Of a stretch of 38,583 nucleotides of DNA, positions 1 to 8,290 are shown piece after piece. Within the stretch, counting starts at the first letter, position 1; the number at the start of each line of letters is the position of its first letter. Made by a program: the position numbers and the translations under genes. Below the pieces are notes generated by a model, which saw only the letters and a program-made list of their open reading frames with translations, was not told the DNA's origin and ran no database searches. The DNA is taken from the NCBI GenBank assembly GCA_013375475.1, contig JABXKD010000034.1:1-38583 (forward strand), in the 5' to 3' direction. Origin of the DNA: Promethearchaeota archaeon (lineage in GTDB: Archaea > Asgardarchaeota > Lokiarchaeia > Sigyniarchaeales > SOKP01).

Positions 1-190
1 CGATATTCTCTTCGTTAGCAACCTTAAGAATTTCAGAGATTTCATTGGCGTCCTTAGGTCTTATAACTATATCTGGAACTCCTTGTAATACCGGATCTAC
101 AACTCTCGAATAAGCATGTCTTACATATATACTGTTTGAGATGTATTTTTTTGAGACTATATTTTCAAGTTTTTGATATAATTCTGTCAA
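1..190 (-). CDS. FAD-linked oxidase (GlcD-like), N-terminal part, cut by window edge
   Basis: About 63 codons run from a TTG at 190 off the left edge. The in-frame codon two upstream is a stop, so TTG is the first usable start. The translation carries VVDPVLQGVPDIVIRPKDA followed by EISEILKVANEENI, the typical opening of the FAD_binding_4 (glycolate oxidase/D-lactate dehydrogenase) flavoprotein family, in which this segment leads into the FAD pyrophosphate-binding loop. Such enzymes oxidise 2-hydroxy acids and pass electrons to Fe-S partners or quinones. It is transcribed divergently from the CPBP protease gene. A related complete flavoprotein lies at 5345-6832. The substrate cannot be told from this fragment. 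Confidence 0.75.
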   Translation of the reverse strand, partial: MTELYQKLENIVSKKYISNSIYVRHAYSRVVDPVLQGVPDIVIRPKDANEISEILKVANEENI

Positions 191-229
191 GTCTTAAATC
201 CTTATTATTATAAAATAAAATAATATATA

Positions 230-246
230 TTAGATTTTTAATCTAA
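230..246. promoter_or_regulatory. Inverted repeat TTAGAT-N5-ATCTAA in divergent promoter region
   Basis: A perfect 6-bp inverted repeat (TTAGAT TTTTA ATCTAA) is followed by further direct copies of TAATCTAA up to about 261. It lies between the divergent FAD oxidase and CPBP genes, next to TATA-like AT runs near 211-230. It could be an operator serving either gene. Such short AT repeats also arise by chance in DNA this AT-rich, so confidence is low. Confidence 0.3.
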
Positions 247-284
247 TTTAATCTAATCTAAAAAAATATTAATTTTTGAAGGAT

Positions 285-866
285 ATGAATTTGGGAAAAA
301 AATATCTCACCATAGCAGTAGTAGTTATCCTTTTAATTATTCCAATTTTTTTTGGTGTTTACATTGATTTACTAATCGTAAATGAATTATCCTTAAGTGC
401 AGTGGTATTCCTGCTAGTTGGCTTTGCCGTTCTATTGGTAGTAGGAAAAATGATGGAAATTTTTGTGTATAGTAAAACGAGTAAAGAACTAATGAAACAA
501 CACGACGTTATTAAAGCTTTATTGAATGGAAATGATATAAAGGTGTTGTTAATTTTCTTCCCTTTAACCATGATAATGGAAGAATTCATTTTTCGCTATT
601 ATCTCATAGGTGTATTTTTGTACCAGTTAAATGTAGGTATTTTATTAGCTACTATAATTTCGAGCGTGATATTTTCACTATATCACCTACATATATGGTT
701 TAGATTTAAAGATTTAAAAATATTGATAACTTATCTTATAACTTCGTTTCTACTGGGAATCTATAACGCGCATATTCTTTTAACGCTTGGAATATTTGCA
801 TGTGTAATAGTTCATATCATTTTGGTCTTTATCTTGTATTACAGTCTTTACAAAAAACTTTCTTAA
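285..866 (+). CDS. CPBP-family intramembrane metalloprotease
   Basis: A polytopic membrane protein of 193 residues from ATG 285; a TTG at 276 would add three residues. The CPBP (CAAX protease and bacteriocin-processing, Abi) signature is visible: EEFIFRYYLIG gives the EExxxR motif, followed by a helix with YHLHIWF and a last helix with VIVHIILV carrying the other expected metal-ligand histidines. About five or six hydrophobic segments span the chain. The family includes glutamic-type membrane proteases such as Rce1, but most archaeal members have no known substrate. It is a single gene divergent from the FAD oxidase. A second, zinc-ribbon-fused CPBP protein lies at 29419-30498. Confidence 0.8.
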   Translation: MNLGKKYLTIAVVVILLIIPIFFGVYIDLLIVNELSLSAVVFLLVGFAVLLVVGKMMEIFVYSKTSKELMKQHDVIKALLNGNDIKVLLIFFPLTMIMEEFIFRYYLIGVFLYQLNVGILLATIISSVIFSLYHLHIWFRFKDLKILITYLITSFLLGIYNAHILLTLGIFACVIVHIILVFILYYSLYKKLS

Positions 867-918
867 TGTTCTCTGATTATAGTTCTTATAATTAGAATAA
901 TTATTTTAAGTTAAAATT

Positions 919-1806
919 ATGAAATTATACTTTCGAGATTTAACTGTTAAGGATATTCCGGCGATTTTGGACATCAGTAAAGATATATGGGAAGGTGACG
1001 ATTACATTCCTGATGTTATTGAGAGATGGTTAAATGAAAAAGATAACTTGGCTTACGGCACTTTTCCTGACAAGGAAATGAAGGATTTAATTGGATTTGG
1101 AAGAGTAAAGATGTTTTCTAATGGTGTAGCTTGGCTAGAGGGCGGTCGAGTAAAGGTGTCTCACCAAAAAAAAGGAATTGGGCGCGTTCAGTTGAAATAC
1201 GCTATTGATTACGCAATTAAAGTTGGTGCTAGAGTCGCTCAATATGACACATCCTCAAGAAATTTTGGCTCTCTATCCTTAGCGAAAGTTCATGGGTTTA
1301 AGGAAAAAAAGAGGACGGAAGTTTTAGAAAGCGATATCAATGATATTTTTCTAAAAGAATATGATCTCTCTAATATCCGGAAAATTTCTAACGAAGAAGC
1401 GAAAAAGATTTATAAAACAATGAATATAGGTCCGGGGGACGAACTCAATATTGGTTGGTCGTATATACCTTTATCCAATTTAGAAGATAAAAGCTCACTG
1501 TGGGTAACGAATTCAGATGCAATTTTACAGAAAATTGATATTACGAGTCGAACTTTACCTGAAAAACCCCAAGAAAATGAAGTATGGATAGTAGTATATG
1601 GTGATCCTGCAGCTTCATCTCAATTAATATCTTATACGGTTGACCACGAGCTTAATAAAGAAGAAATTAATATAGTTGTAGTATATTGCCAAGCTGAAGC
1701 GTTAACACATATAAAAGAAATGGGGTTTAAAGATCCTTCCTGGGAAGAGGAACCCGTCGCGGTCGTTCTTGTTGAGAAAAACCTTAGAATAGAGAATTTA
1801 GAATAA
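919..1806 (+). CDS. GNAT-family N-acetyltransferase with a C-terminal extension
   Basis: A 295-residue protein. Residues about 1-140 form a GNAT fold: a beta strand with WLEGGRVKV leads into SHQKKGIGRVQLKYAIDYA, which holds the acetyl-CoA pyrophosphate-binding Q/RxxGxG/A motif (QKKGIG). RVAQYDTSSRNFGSLSLA is then the usual Asn/Leu-rich helix before GFKEKKR. Residues about 155-295 form a second domain, possibly a degenerate GNAT repeat, since tandem acetyltransferases often keep one active half. The acceptor is unknown (amine, peptide or antibiotic-like). The ATG has no clear Shine-Dalgarno and lies about 30 nt after a TATA-like ATAATTAG run, so the mRNA may be almost leaderless. Confidence 0.8.
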   Translation: MKLYFRDLTVKDIPAILDISKDIWEGDDYIPDVIERWLNEKDNLAYGTFPDKEMKDLIGFGRVKMFSNGVAWLEGGRVKVSHQKKGIGRVQLKYAIDYAIKVGARVAQYDTSSRNFGSLSLAKVHGFKEKKRTEVLESDINDIFLKEYDLSNIRKISNEEAKKIYKTMNIGPGDELNIGWSYIPLSNLEDKSSLWVTNSDAILQKIDITSRTLPEKPQENEVWIVVYGDPAASSQLISYTVDHELNKEEINIVVVYCQAEALTHIKEMGFKDPSWEEEPVAVVLVEKNLRIENLE

Positions 1807-1847
1807 AAAAAAAACATTGAATTATTTAGTTATATGTTTAAAATATC

Positions 1848-2159
1848 CTAGCCCTTTACTTTCTTACCCAATTGAACAACTAAAGGGATTAATTCTTTGG
1901 TATCCATTGCGGGTTCAATTTTAAAGAATTTAAATATTCCTGGTTTCGCAATTCTCCAAGCGCTAACATTGTTCATTAAAGCTTCAACGCTATCTGCCTC
2001 TGAAACAGATATACCCCAATATCCTGGGGCGATATACCATGCAAGTGTCTCAACTCCTTCAGCCGGGTATAATTTTCTTTTCATAAGGTCCACTCCGAGT
2101 TCTGCTAATTCAGTAGGATCAAATTCGGGATTAAGTTCAAAATATGATATAAATCTCAT
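1848..2159 (-). CDS. Small DUF3303-like protein
   Basis: A 103-residue cytosolic protein starting MRFISYFELNPEFD and ending with a Lys/Gly tail. Its alternating strand-helix pattern and a central LAWYIAPGYWGISVSEAD segment resemble small ferredoxin-like alpha/beta-barrel proteins of the DUF3303 type, in which a short fold dimerises. No catalytic motif is evident. It stands alone, converging on the GNAT gene (41 nt apart). The family assignment is by general resemblance and is not certain; the coding call is firmer because the AT-rich flanks contrast with a clean ORF. Confidence 0.6.
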   Translation of the reverse strand: MRFISYFELNPEFDPTELAELGVDLMKRKLYPAEGVETLAWYIAPGYWGISVSEADSVEALMNNVSAWRIAKPGIFKFFKIEPAMDTKELIPLVVQLGKKVKG

Positions 2160-2311
2160 GATTTTCTCATTTTATTTGTAATTTAATTAGATTTCATAGA
2201 TAGTTTCGAAATTACATCAATTCAATGCTAATGTAATCAACTATTTAAGTTTTACAAAGATGTAAAAAATTATTTAGTAAAAAGATAGAATAAAAAGAAA
2301 AAAAATTAGTA

Positions 2312-2839
2312 TTAGTAAGCTTCAGCTTTAGTAGATTTGTATCCTTTTCCACAAAAAACGCAATAAGTAATTCCATTTTGTTTTAGTTGCTCAAGCATTC
2401 TTTCCGTGTATTGACTTCCACATTCACTGCAATACACTGCATCTGGTAGAACTATTTGAATTTCTTTACGCGATGGTGCGATAATTTCCCTTTCCTCATA
2501 AGATTGTTGGGGTGGTTCTGGCTGCTCGCAACATTTTTTATCAGAAGGGACTTTAATAGGTTTAGGCTTTCCTGAAATCGCATAGTAAAGCTCTTCAAAA
2601 AGCTTGTATATTCCCACAAAGATTCCTTTTACAAGTAAGAAAGTCCCCTTTAATATATAGTAAATTAAATATGCAGTGCCTTTTAAGACATAATACACAA
2701 TAATTACTGCGAGAACTAAGACAGCTAAAGCCCCAATAATAAATAGAACTTGAGCATAAATGGGTATACTTAAAAACCAATTCATAAATTCTTCCCAATA
2801 TTGTAGTGCTTGTTCACCAATTTGTTCCCAATTAACCAT
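2312..2839 (-). CDS. Membrane protein with C-terminal zinc ribbon
   Basis: A 175-residue protein. An amphipathic N-terminus is followed by a strong hydrophobic segment at about residues 28-52 and a second at about 58-90 rich in Tyr, Leu and Gly. A Lys/Pro/Glu-rich linker (about 95-125) leads to a zinc ribbon with CSEC and CVFC pairs about 21 residues apart near the C-terminus. Membrane anchors joined to zinc ribbons are common among uncharacterised Asgard proteins and may act in protein-protein recognition. No enzyme motif is seen. It is monocistronic by spacing, with about 160 bp on each side. Confidence 0.65.
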   Translation of the reverse strand: MVNWEQIGEQALQYWEEFMNWFLSIPIYAQVLFIIGALAVLVLAVIIVYYVLKGTAYLIYYILKGTFLLVKGIFVGIYKLFEELYYAISGKPKPIKVPSDKKCCEQPEPPQQSYEEREIIAPSRKEIQIVLPDAVYCSECGSQYTERMLEQLKQNGITYCVFCGKGYKSTKAEAY

Positions 2840-2998
2840 TAATAATCACTTCTTTGATTGTAATTTTATATGTTATTTTATTAATTAAAAGGAGTTTAAA
2901 GTTGATTATAAAAAAATTGGAGTCCAGTTTTTAGGTTTAATCAAAAAAAGAATTAAATTGAAAGAAATTAATAACCGTTAACTTTCAGTACTTCTAAT

Positions 2999-4390
2999 CT
3001 AAATTTTATTTGATACAGCAAAATCGTGCATAAATTTAAACGCCTTTATTGCGTGGCTTATTTGAGTCATTATTGGGATTTTATATTTATCCGAATGTTT
3101 TAAGAAGTATTCAACAATCCAACGGGAACCAAAAACGCAAGTTATAATAGGTTTATTCAGCTTAGTTGATAGATTTCTCATTTCCCTCAATTGTGGTGTT
3201 ATAGGTAGAGAAAATGCTTTTATGGGCATTTGGGGGACAGCAAAAATGTATAATAAAGCGTCAACACACTCGTCGTTTAGTATTGCCTTTAAAGAATGAC
3301 TAAAAGTAGTAAACAAAGAAGGTCCTAGGTCGACAGGATTCTTCAAAGAAGTCCAATTGGGTGAAACAGATTTCATTTTTTGTATAGTAAGTTCATTCAA
3401 AACTGCAAGATTTAGGCCTAGTCTTTCAATTTCGTCGCACGCGATTATCCCCAAACTTCCAGAAGATGTAATTATTGCAATGTTCTTTCCTTTAGGTAAG
3501 GGTTGAGTGGCAAATACTTGAGCGATATTAAACATCTCGTAAAAATTATTTACACGATAAATGCCTGAATACTGTTTGAAAATTGTATCGTAGATTTTAT
3601 CGTTTCCAGCGATAGAACCCGTGTGACTCAATACCGCTTTAGAACCAATTTCGCTACGACCATTTTTTAGAATTAAAACGGGCTTTGTCAACTTTCTTAA
3701 TATTTCTACTAACTTTGGTCCTCGTTTAACGCCTTCTAAATAAACAGTTATAACATTTGTATTCGCATCTTTCTCAAGATATTCCAATATATCAATCTCA
3801 TCAACATCTACTTTATTTCCAAGAGTAATTGTTTTCGAAAAGCCAATTTTCTGACTTGCTGACCATTCAATAAATATATTTCCTAACACACCTGACTGCG
3901 CAATAACAGAAATAGTTCCTCCGTCTATAGATTGAGTAAAATCTGTTTCTGCGGTTGTAAATTTGTTGTTGAAATTAGTAATGCCTACACAATTTGGCCC
4001 AATTATTCTTACATTCGAATTTTTAGCAATTTTCTCTATCTCTTCTTGAATTTTTACAAGTTCTTTGATGCCGGTCTCAGCAAATCCCGCAGTTTCTATG
4101 ATGATTCCTTTAACTCCTTTTTTTACAGAATCTTTTACTGTTTGAAGAACAAATTCATTCCTTACTATTATAATTACCAATTCGATATCATCGGGTATAT
4201 CATTAATATTTTTGAACACTTTATGACCAAAAATAAAATCTTTATTTATATTTACAGGATATGTTTTAAAATTCGAACTCAGTAAATATTTTGTCATATT
4301 ATAACCAAATTTGAAAGTGTCTGAAGCACCTATAATTGCAATAGATTTCGGATTAAAGAAAACATCCATATCAGTTATCTGATCACTCAT
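2999..4390 (-). CDS. ADP-forming acyl-CoA synthetase (acetate-CoA ligase) alpha subunit
   Basis: A 463-residue homologue of the alpha subunit of NDP-forming acyl-CoA synthetases, which turn an acyl-CoA plus ADP and phosphate into the acid, CoA and ATP. The N-terminal CoA-binding Rossmann domain shows SIAIIGASDTFKFGYN and VIGPNC-like RIIGPNCVGITN. The succinyl-CoA-ligase-like domain shows ISVIAQSGVLGN. The phosphorylatable histidine is H256 in LSHTGSIAG. The length matches the separate alpha chain, so a beta (ATP-grasp) subunit must be encoded elsewhere; none is in this window. A GGGAG Shine-Dalgarno lies 10 nt before the ATG. The enzyme gives substrate-level ATP in peptide- or acid-fermenting archaea, which fits the nearby hydroxyacyl-CoA genes. 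Confidence 0.88.
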   Translation of the reverse strand: MSDQITDMDVFFNPKSIAIIGASDTFKFGYNMTKYLLSSNFKTYPVNINKDFIFGHKVFKNINDIPDDIELVIIIVRNEFVLQTVKDSVKKGVKGIIIETAGFAETGIKELVKIQEEIEKIAKNSNVRIIGPNCVGITNFNNKFTTAETDFTQSIDGGTISVIAQSGVLGNIFIEWSASQKIGFSKTITLGNKVDVDEIDILEYLEKDANTNVITVYLEGVKRGPKLVEILRKLTKPVLILKNGRSEIGSKAVLSHTGSIAGNDKIYDTIFKQYSGIYRVNNFYEMFNIAQVFATQPLPKGKNIAIITSSGSLGIIACDEIERLGLNLAVLNELTIQKMKSVSPNWTSLKNPVDLGPSLFTTFSHSLKAILNDECVDALLYIFAVPQMPIKAFSLPITPQLREMRNLSTKLNKPIITCVFGSRWIVEYFLKHSDKYKIPIMTQISHAIKAFKFMHDFAVSNKI

Positions 4391-4557
4391 AATATATTTT
4401 CTCCCTTTGAAAAGAGTACATAAAAGGATATTATTTATTTAACTTAAAACTTAGTTTTGAAGGATGAAACGATATTATTTTCGAAATTAGAGGTATTTAT
4501 ATTCCAAGATGTAGATAAAGGATAAGACGAAAAAATACATTAGGTTTTAAAATTCTA

Positions 4558-5097
4558 ATGGAAGCAATAACAGTTAATAGGTATATTGAGGTCATATGTC
4601 CCGTTTGTAAGTCAAAAAAAGTAATTCAAGTTCCCAAATCAGTGGTAAATCAAGCATCCCAATTAACTACTATCTCGGTTCCTCAAGATAAAATATGTCA
4701 ACATCACTTTCAATTATTCCTAGACAAAAATTTCTCAATTCGGGGGTATCAGAAAGTAGATTTTCAATTAGATCCAGAAGATAAAAAAAAGGAAAAGAGA
4801 CTTAAACCTAGTTATAAGGATCACTTTGTTGATAGCTTAGATCTTTACCAAACTAATAAGTCAGAAAACAATAGTTCAAAAAAAGTTCCAGAGAAACCGA
4901 ATTTTAGAAAGAGTAGAAGCAATTTCGAAGAAAATTTTAATAAAAAGAATAATATGAATTTGGAAGAGATTTATGAAGAATTTTGGGAATTTATTGATGA
5001 TAACAATGAGATTTTTCGGAAGTTTATTATTAACGATAAAAAAAGGAGAACACTTTTGAGAATGAGAGATTTTTCTTCACTACCCAATAATGGTTAA
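4558..5097 (+). CDS. Unknown zinc-binding protein with charged linker
   Basis: A 179-residue protein of no recognised function. Residues 1-75 form a compact N-terminal module with CPVC near residue 14, CQHH near 47 and then FQLFLDKNFSIRGYQKVD, giving a Cys2/Cys-His arrangement that probably binds zinc. Residues about 80-140 are Lys/Ser/Asn-rich and likely disordered, and the acidic C-terminal segment (about 140-179) is predicted helical. My recollection is that similar modules recur in Lokiarchaeal proteins of trafficking-type neighbourhoods; this is inference. It is divergent from the acyl-CoA synthetase, with 167 bp of AT-rich promoter between. Confidence 0.6.
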   Translation: MEAITVNRYIEVICPVCKSKKVIQVPKSVVNQASQLTTISVPQDKICQHHFQLFLDKNFSIRGYQKVDFQLDPEDKKKEKRLKPSYKDHFVDSLDLYQTNKSENNSSKKVPEKPNFRKSRSNFEENFNKKNNMNLEEIYEEFWEFIDDNNEIFRKFIINDKKRRTLLRMRDFSSLPNNG

Positions 5098-5272
5098 TTC
5101 GAAAATATTTTTTAATTACTTATCAAATCTTCTAGTTTAAGGCTATATTTTAAGACATTTATTTCAGTTTGGAATATATAACTTCATAGCATTCATCCAT
5201 AAAATTATAAGCAAAAAACATCTATTTCATGAAATATTGTAATAACAAATTTAAAATTAAGCAATTAATTTT

Positions 5273-5286
5273 CGAAAGTATAAATA
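5273..5286 (+). promoter_or_regulatory. BRE-TATA promoter of the oxidase operon
   Basis: CGAAAG is followed directly by TATAAATA, a textbook archaeal BRE-TATA pair. A start of transcription about 25 nt downstream would give a leader of roughly 35 nt before the ATG at 5345. Confidence 0.6.
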
Positions 5287-5344
5287 AAGAATATTTAATC
5301 TAAATTCTAAATTATAAAAATTAAAGACAATAAGGTATTAAAAT

Positions 5345-6832
5345 ATGAGCTATAAATTAGCAAATGATAAAGATTTAGAAGCAATGATTGGTATTGTAGG
5401 CAAGGAGTACGCCACCAATAACAAGGCAATTACAGCGTCATATCTTTCCAAATCTGTAATGGGATTAGAATCACAAATTCCAGATATCGTCGTACGTCCT
5501 AAATACATAGAAGAGATTCGTAAAATACTACTTTACTGCTCTGCAGAAAAAATCGCTGTCTCACCTATTTCAGCCGGATTATCTGGCGGTTTTGCGTGTC
5601 CAACTATTAAGCCTGCTGGAGTTATGCTTGATTTAGGTAGAATGGATAGAATTATCGAAGTTGATACAGAAAATCGATACGTTGTAGTCGAACCGGGAGT
5701 CACGATTGGAAAGCTTTGGGCTTATATGCACAAAAATTATCCAGAGTGGGCTCCTCCCGTACCAGACGGTGCTCCACCAGCCTCTACCGTAATGGGAGAT
5801 GCTATCGATCGAGGATTTTCCCTCTACACTAGCTCCGTTGGTCCACAAGGTGATAACTTTATGTGCGGTGAGATAGTGTTTCCAAACGGAGATATTGTGC
5901 GAACAGGTTCGTGGGCATTACCTTTTGCGAAACCATTCTATAAATATGGACTAGGTCCAGATATCTGGTCCTTTTTAATGGGTTCACAAGGTACTCTTGG
6001 CGTAATGACTAAAGTCGCAGTCAAAATATATCCACATCCAAAATTTAAAACTGTAGTTGTATGGGGTATGTCCAATCCTGAAGATATGCAGAACCTAACA
6101 TTAGAAATTGGAAAGCAGGAATTTGGAATTGCTCACAACACCGTTATGGTTCAAGGAGGGAATTATCCTTTAGTAATGGCACGTTGGCCAAAGGATAAAG
6201 TTCCTCACGATTACGAATTCTATGAAGAGTTAGGAATTAGTAAATGGTGGATGAATTGGGAGTGCTGGGCACAAACTCAAGAGGAGTTAGATTATGTAGT
6301 TAATAGAATCAATAAAATGGCTGAAGATTTCAAGAAAAATAGAGCTAAAGACCCTGATAGTATAAAACCTCAGGAACTACATCCCAAACAAATCGCAAGC
6401 AGATTGAAGAAACCCAATAAAATTGCGGTCCCTTATGCTTTTTGGGAGGCTGGATTTTTATTCATTACTTTCTATACCCCCTGGAATGAATGTGCCCATT
6501 TTGCGAAAATGTATACGGCTGCAATGAAGAAATACGGTTTTCCAGAAGTTATGTGGATTGCTAGTATTGAGCGTTGTAGGCAAGCAATTTGCATGCCAAT
6601 TATTTGTTTCGATAGCACAAAACAATCAGATTTTGAAAAAGTTCAAGAGATGAATAGAGAAACAACGGAGTACGCACTTAAGCAAGGGTGGTTGAATTAT
6701 CGTCCAGATCCATACATCCACGCACCTCTCACTTATTCTCAAGCAGGAATGTATTGGAAATATTTGAGAACGATGAAAAAGATTTTTGATCCTAATATGA
6801 TAATGCATCCTGGGAGGCTTGCTCTTCCATAA
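5345..6832 (+). CDS. FAD-dependent 2-hydroxyacid-type oxidoreductase (GlcD/VAO family)
   Basis: A 495-residue flavoprotein of the vanillyl-alcohol oxidase/FAD_binding_4 superfamily. The FAD-binding domain (about residues 40-235) shows VVRPKYIEEIRKIL, SPISAGLSGGF, a GVMLDLGRM strand, VVVEPGVTIGKLW, and the GSQGTLGVMTKVAVKI hallmark. The C-terminal cap ends with FDPNMIMHPGRL, the usual family terminus (FDPxxxxNPGK). It is the first gene of an operon with the Fe-S protein that starts 22 nt downstream, the GlcD-GlcF arrangement in which electrons leave FAD through Fe-S clusters. The likely substrate is a 2-hydroxy acid, or a related alcohol or phenol as in the cresol-dehydrogenase branch. The exact substrate is not shown. 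Confidence 0.82.
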   Translation: MSYKLANDKDLEAMIGIVGKEYATNNKAITASYLSKSVMGLESQIPDIVVRPKYIEEIRKILLYCSAEKIAVSPISAGLSGGFACPTIKPAGVMLDLGRMDRIIEVDTENRYVVVEPGVTIGKLWAYMHKNYPEWAPPVPDGAPPASTVMGDAIDRGFSLYTSSVGPQGDNFMCGEIVFPNGDIVRTGSWALPFAKPFYKYGLGPDIWSFLMGSQGTLGVMTKVAVKIYPHPKFKTVVVWGMSNPEDMQNLTLEIGKQEFGIAHNTVMVQGGNYPLVMARWPKDKVPHDYEFYEELGISKWWMNWECWAQTQEELDYVVNRINKMAEDFKKNRAKDPDSIKPQELHPKQIASRLKKPNKIAVPYAFWEAGFLFITFYTPWNECAHFAKMYTAAMKKYGFPEVMWIASIERCRQAICMPIICFDSTKQSDFEKVQEMNRETTEYALKQGWLNYRPDPYIHAPLTYSQAGMYWKYLRTMKKIFDPNMIMHPGRLALP

Positions 6833-6840
6833 CTGAGTAA

Positions 6841-6846
6841 GGAGGT
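6841..6846 (+). promoter_or_regulatory. Strong Shine-Dalgarno GGAGGT
   Basis: GGAGGT lies 8 nt before the ATG at 6855 and fixes the start of the Fe-S subunit. It is the best ribosome binding site in the window; many other genes here lack one or use TTG. Confidence 0.8.
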
Positions 6847-6854
6847 AAAAAAAA

Positions 6855-8216
6855 ATGGCTAAAACTGGAATGGAAAGATTAAAAGAATTGGAGAAGGAAA
6901 TATATAAGTGTATCCACTGTAAAGCGTGTAGGTTTGCTTATTCGGGAGAGCCTAGTAGAGAGGGAATAGGAGAATTCGCTGGAAAACAAGGTACAGTTCT
7001 TTACGAAGGAATGCTTGACGCGTGTCCTGCGGGAATAGAATACGGTTGGGAAGCGTTTTGGAATGCAGGAAAAATGTGGATTGCTCGTTCAATTTTAAGC
7101 GGAGATTTAGAATTTTCAGAAGAAGTAAGAGATGTCATTATGCCTTGCATTACGTGTGGGCAATGTTCTTCCCAATGTGAGAACAAAATACCCACAGTAG
7201 ACATAATTGAATCTTTACGAGCTGCTTGCGTTGAAGCTGGCATCCCTATGATCGAGAAACATCAATTAGTTGATAAGTTGGTCAAACAATTGAACAATCC
7301 TTACGGAGGAAAAGCAGAAGAGCGATTAAAGTGGGCAGAAGACGCTGGTTTAGGGAAGTATATCAACAATAAAAACGCGAAAATTGGATATTACGTTGGC
7401 TGTACTGCTAGTTATCGACAAGTCGAAGTTGCTATCGCTACAGCAAAAATTTTCGAACAGTTAGGAGTAGATTTCACATTAATCGAAGACGAAGTATGCT
7501 GCGGTAGCCCTTTCTTTAGAGTTGGCGCTGTTAACACTGGTCAAGAGCTAATGAACAAAAATCTAGAAAGTTTTAAGAATATGGAAGAAGTTTTATTTTC
7601 TTGCGCCGGTTGTTATAGAACTTTTACGATTGATTACCCAAAATGGATGACTAACGGAGAAAAACTTCCATTTAAGACAATGCACGCATTTGAGTACGTC
7701 TCTAATCTGATCAAGGAAGGAAAAATTAAATTCAAACCGAACAAAGAACTCAAAGGAAAAGTAGTCACCTATCACGATCCTTGTCACACGGGAAGACATT
7801 TTGCTCATGAGATGGAGCAATCTATGATCAAGGACTCGAAGAATTTAATGATGGACATGCGCAAAATCAATAAGATGATCGAAGATTGGTTCGATATTCC
7901 ACGAGTTATTCTGCGTAAACTTGAAGAAGATGTCGGAATTAAATTTATCGAGATGTATCGAATAAAAAATCATTCAATGTGTTGTGGTGCGGGTGGAGGA
8001 GTAAGAGCAGGATACCCTGATTTCTCATTACGGACTGCAAGTCTGAGATGTGATGAAGCAAATGCCGTAGGTGCAGATATTTTAACAACTGAATGCCCAT
8101 TTTGCTGGAGGAATCTAACTGATGCGAATGATCTCTACAATCATGGTATGCAGGTAATGGGACTTCTCGAAATGATAGCGACCTATAAATTATTAGATAC
8201 TACAAATTTAAAATAA
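6855..8216 (+). CDS. Fe-S oxidoreductase with CCG domains (GlcF/HdrD-like)
   Basis: A 453-residue iron-sulfur protein. Two N-terminal ferredoxin-type clusters are visible: CIHCKACRFAYSG, completed by DACPAG, and CITCGQCSSQCENKIP. Two cysteine-rich CCG domains follow: YYVGCTASYR, VCCGSPF and SCAGC for the first, and HDPCHTGRH, MCCGAGGG and ECPFC for the second. In HdrB/HdrD and GlcF these domains hold noncubane or [4Fe-4S] clusters and pass electrons between a flavin and a thiol or quinone acceptor. The first cluster region has an unusual insert before CPAG. With the upstream FAD subunit it should form a soluble two-subunit dehydrogenase. A hairpin and T-run terminator follow directly. Confidence 0.87.
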   Translation: MAKTGMERLKELEKEIYKCIHCKACRFAYSGEPSREGIGEFAGKQGTVLYEGMLDACPAGIEYGWEAFWNAGKMWIARSILSGDLEFSEEVRDVIMPCITCGQCSSQCENKIPTVDIIESLRAACVEAGIPMIEKHQLVDKLVKQLNNPYGGKAEERLKWAEDAGLGKYINNKNAKIGYYVGCTASYRQVEVAIATAKIFEQLGVDFTLIEDEVCCGSPFFRVGAVNTGQELMNKNLESFKNMEEVLFSCAGCYRTFTIDYPKWMTNGEKLPFKTMHAFEYVSNLIKEGKIKFKPNKELKGKVVTYHDPCHTGRHFAHEMEQSMIKDSKNLMMDMRKINKMIEDWFDIPRVILRKLEEDVGIKFIEMYRIKNHSMCCGAGGGVRAGYPDFSLRTASLRCDEANAVGADILTTECPFCWRNLTDANDLYNHGMQVMGLLEMIATYKLLDTTNLK

Positions 8217-8218
8217 GC

Positions 8219-8249
8219 GAGGAGTATAACTCCTTTTTTTATCTTTTTT
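8219..8249 (+). terminator. Hairpin plus T-run terminator
   Basis: AGGAGT-ATA-ACTCCT forms a 6-bp hairpin right after the stop of the Fe-S gene, followed by two T7 runs. The T-rich stretch is the part known to matter in archaea. Read on the other strand, the region also lies just past the end of the convergent dehydratase genes. Confidence 0.6.
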
Positions 8250-8290
8250 TGATTTTTATTATTTTTCTATTATTTTAATAACTACTAAAA

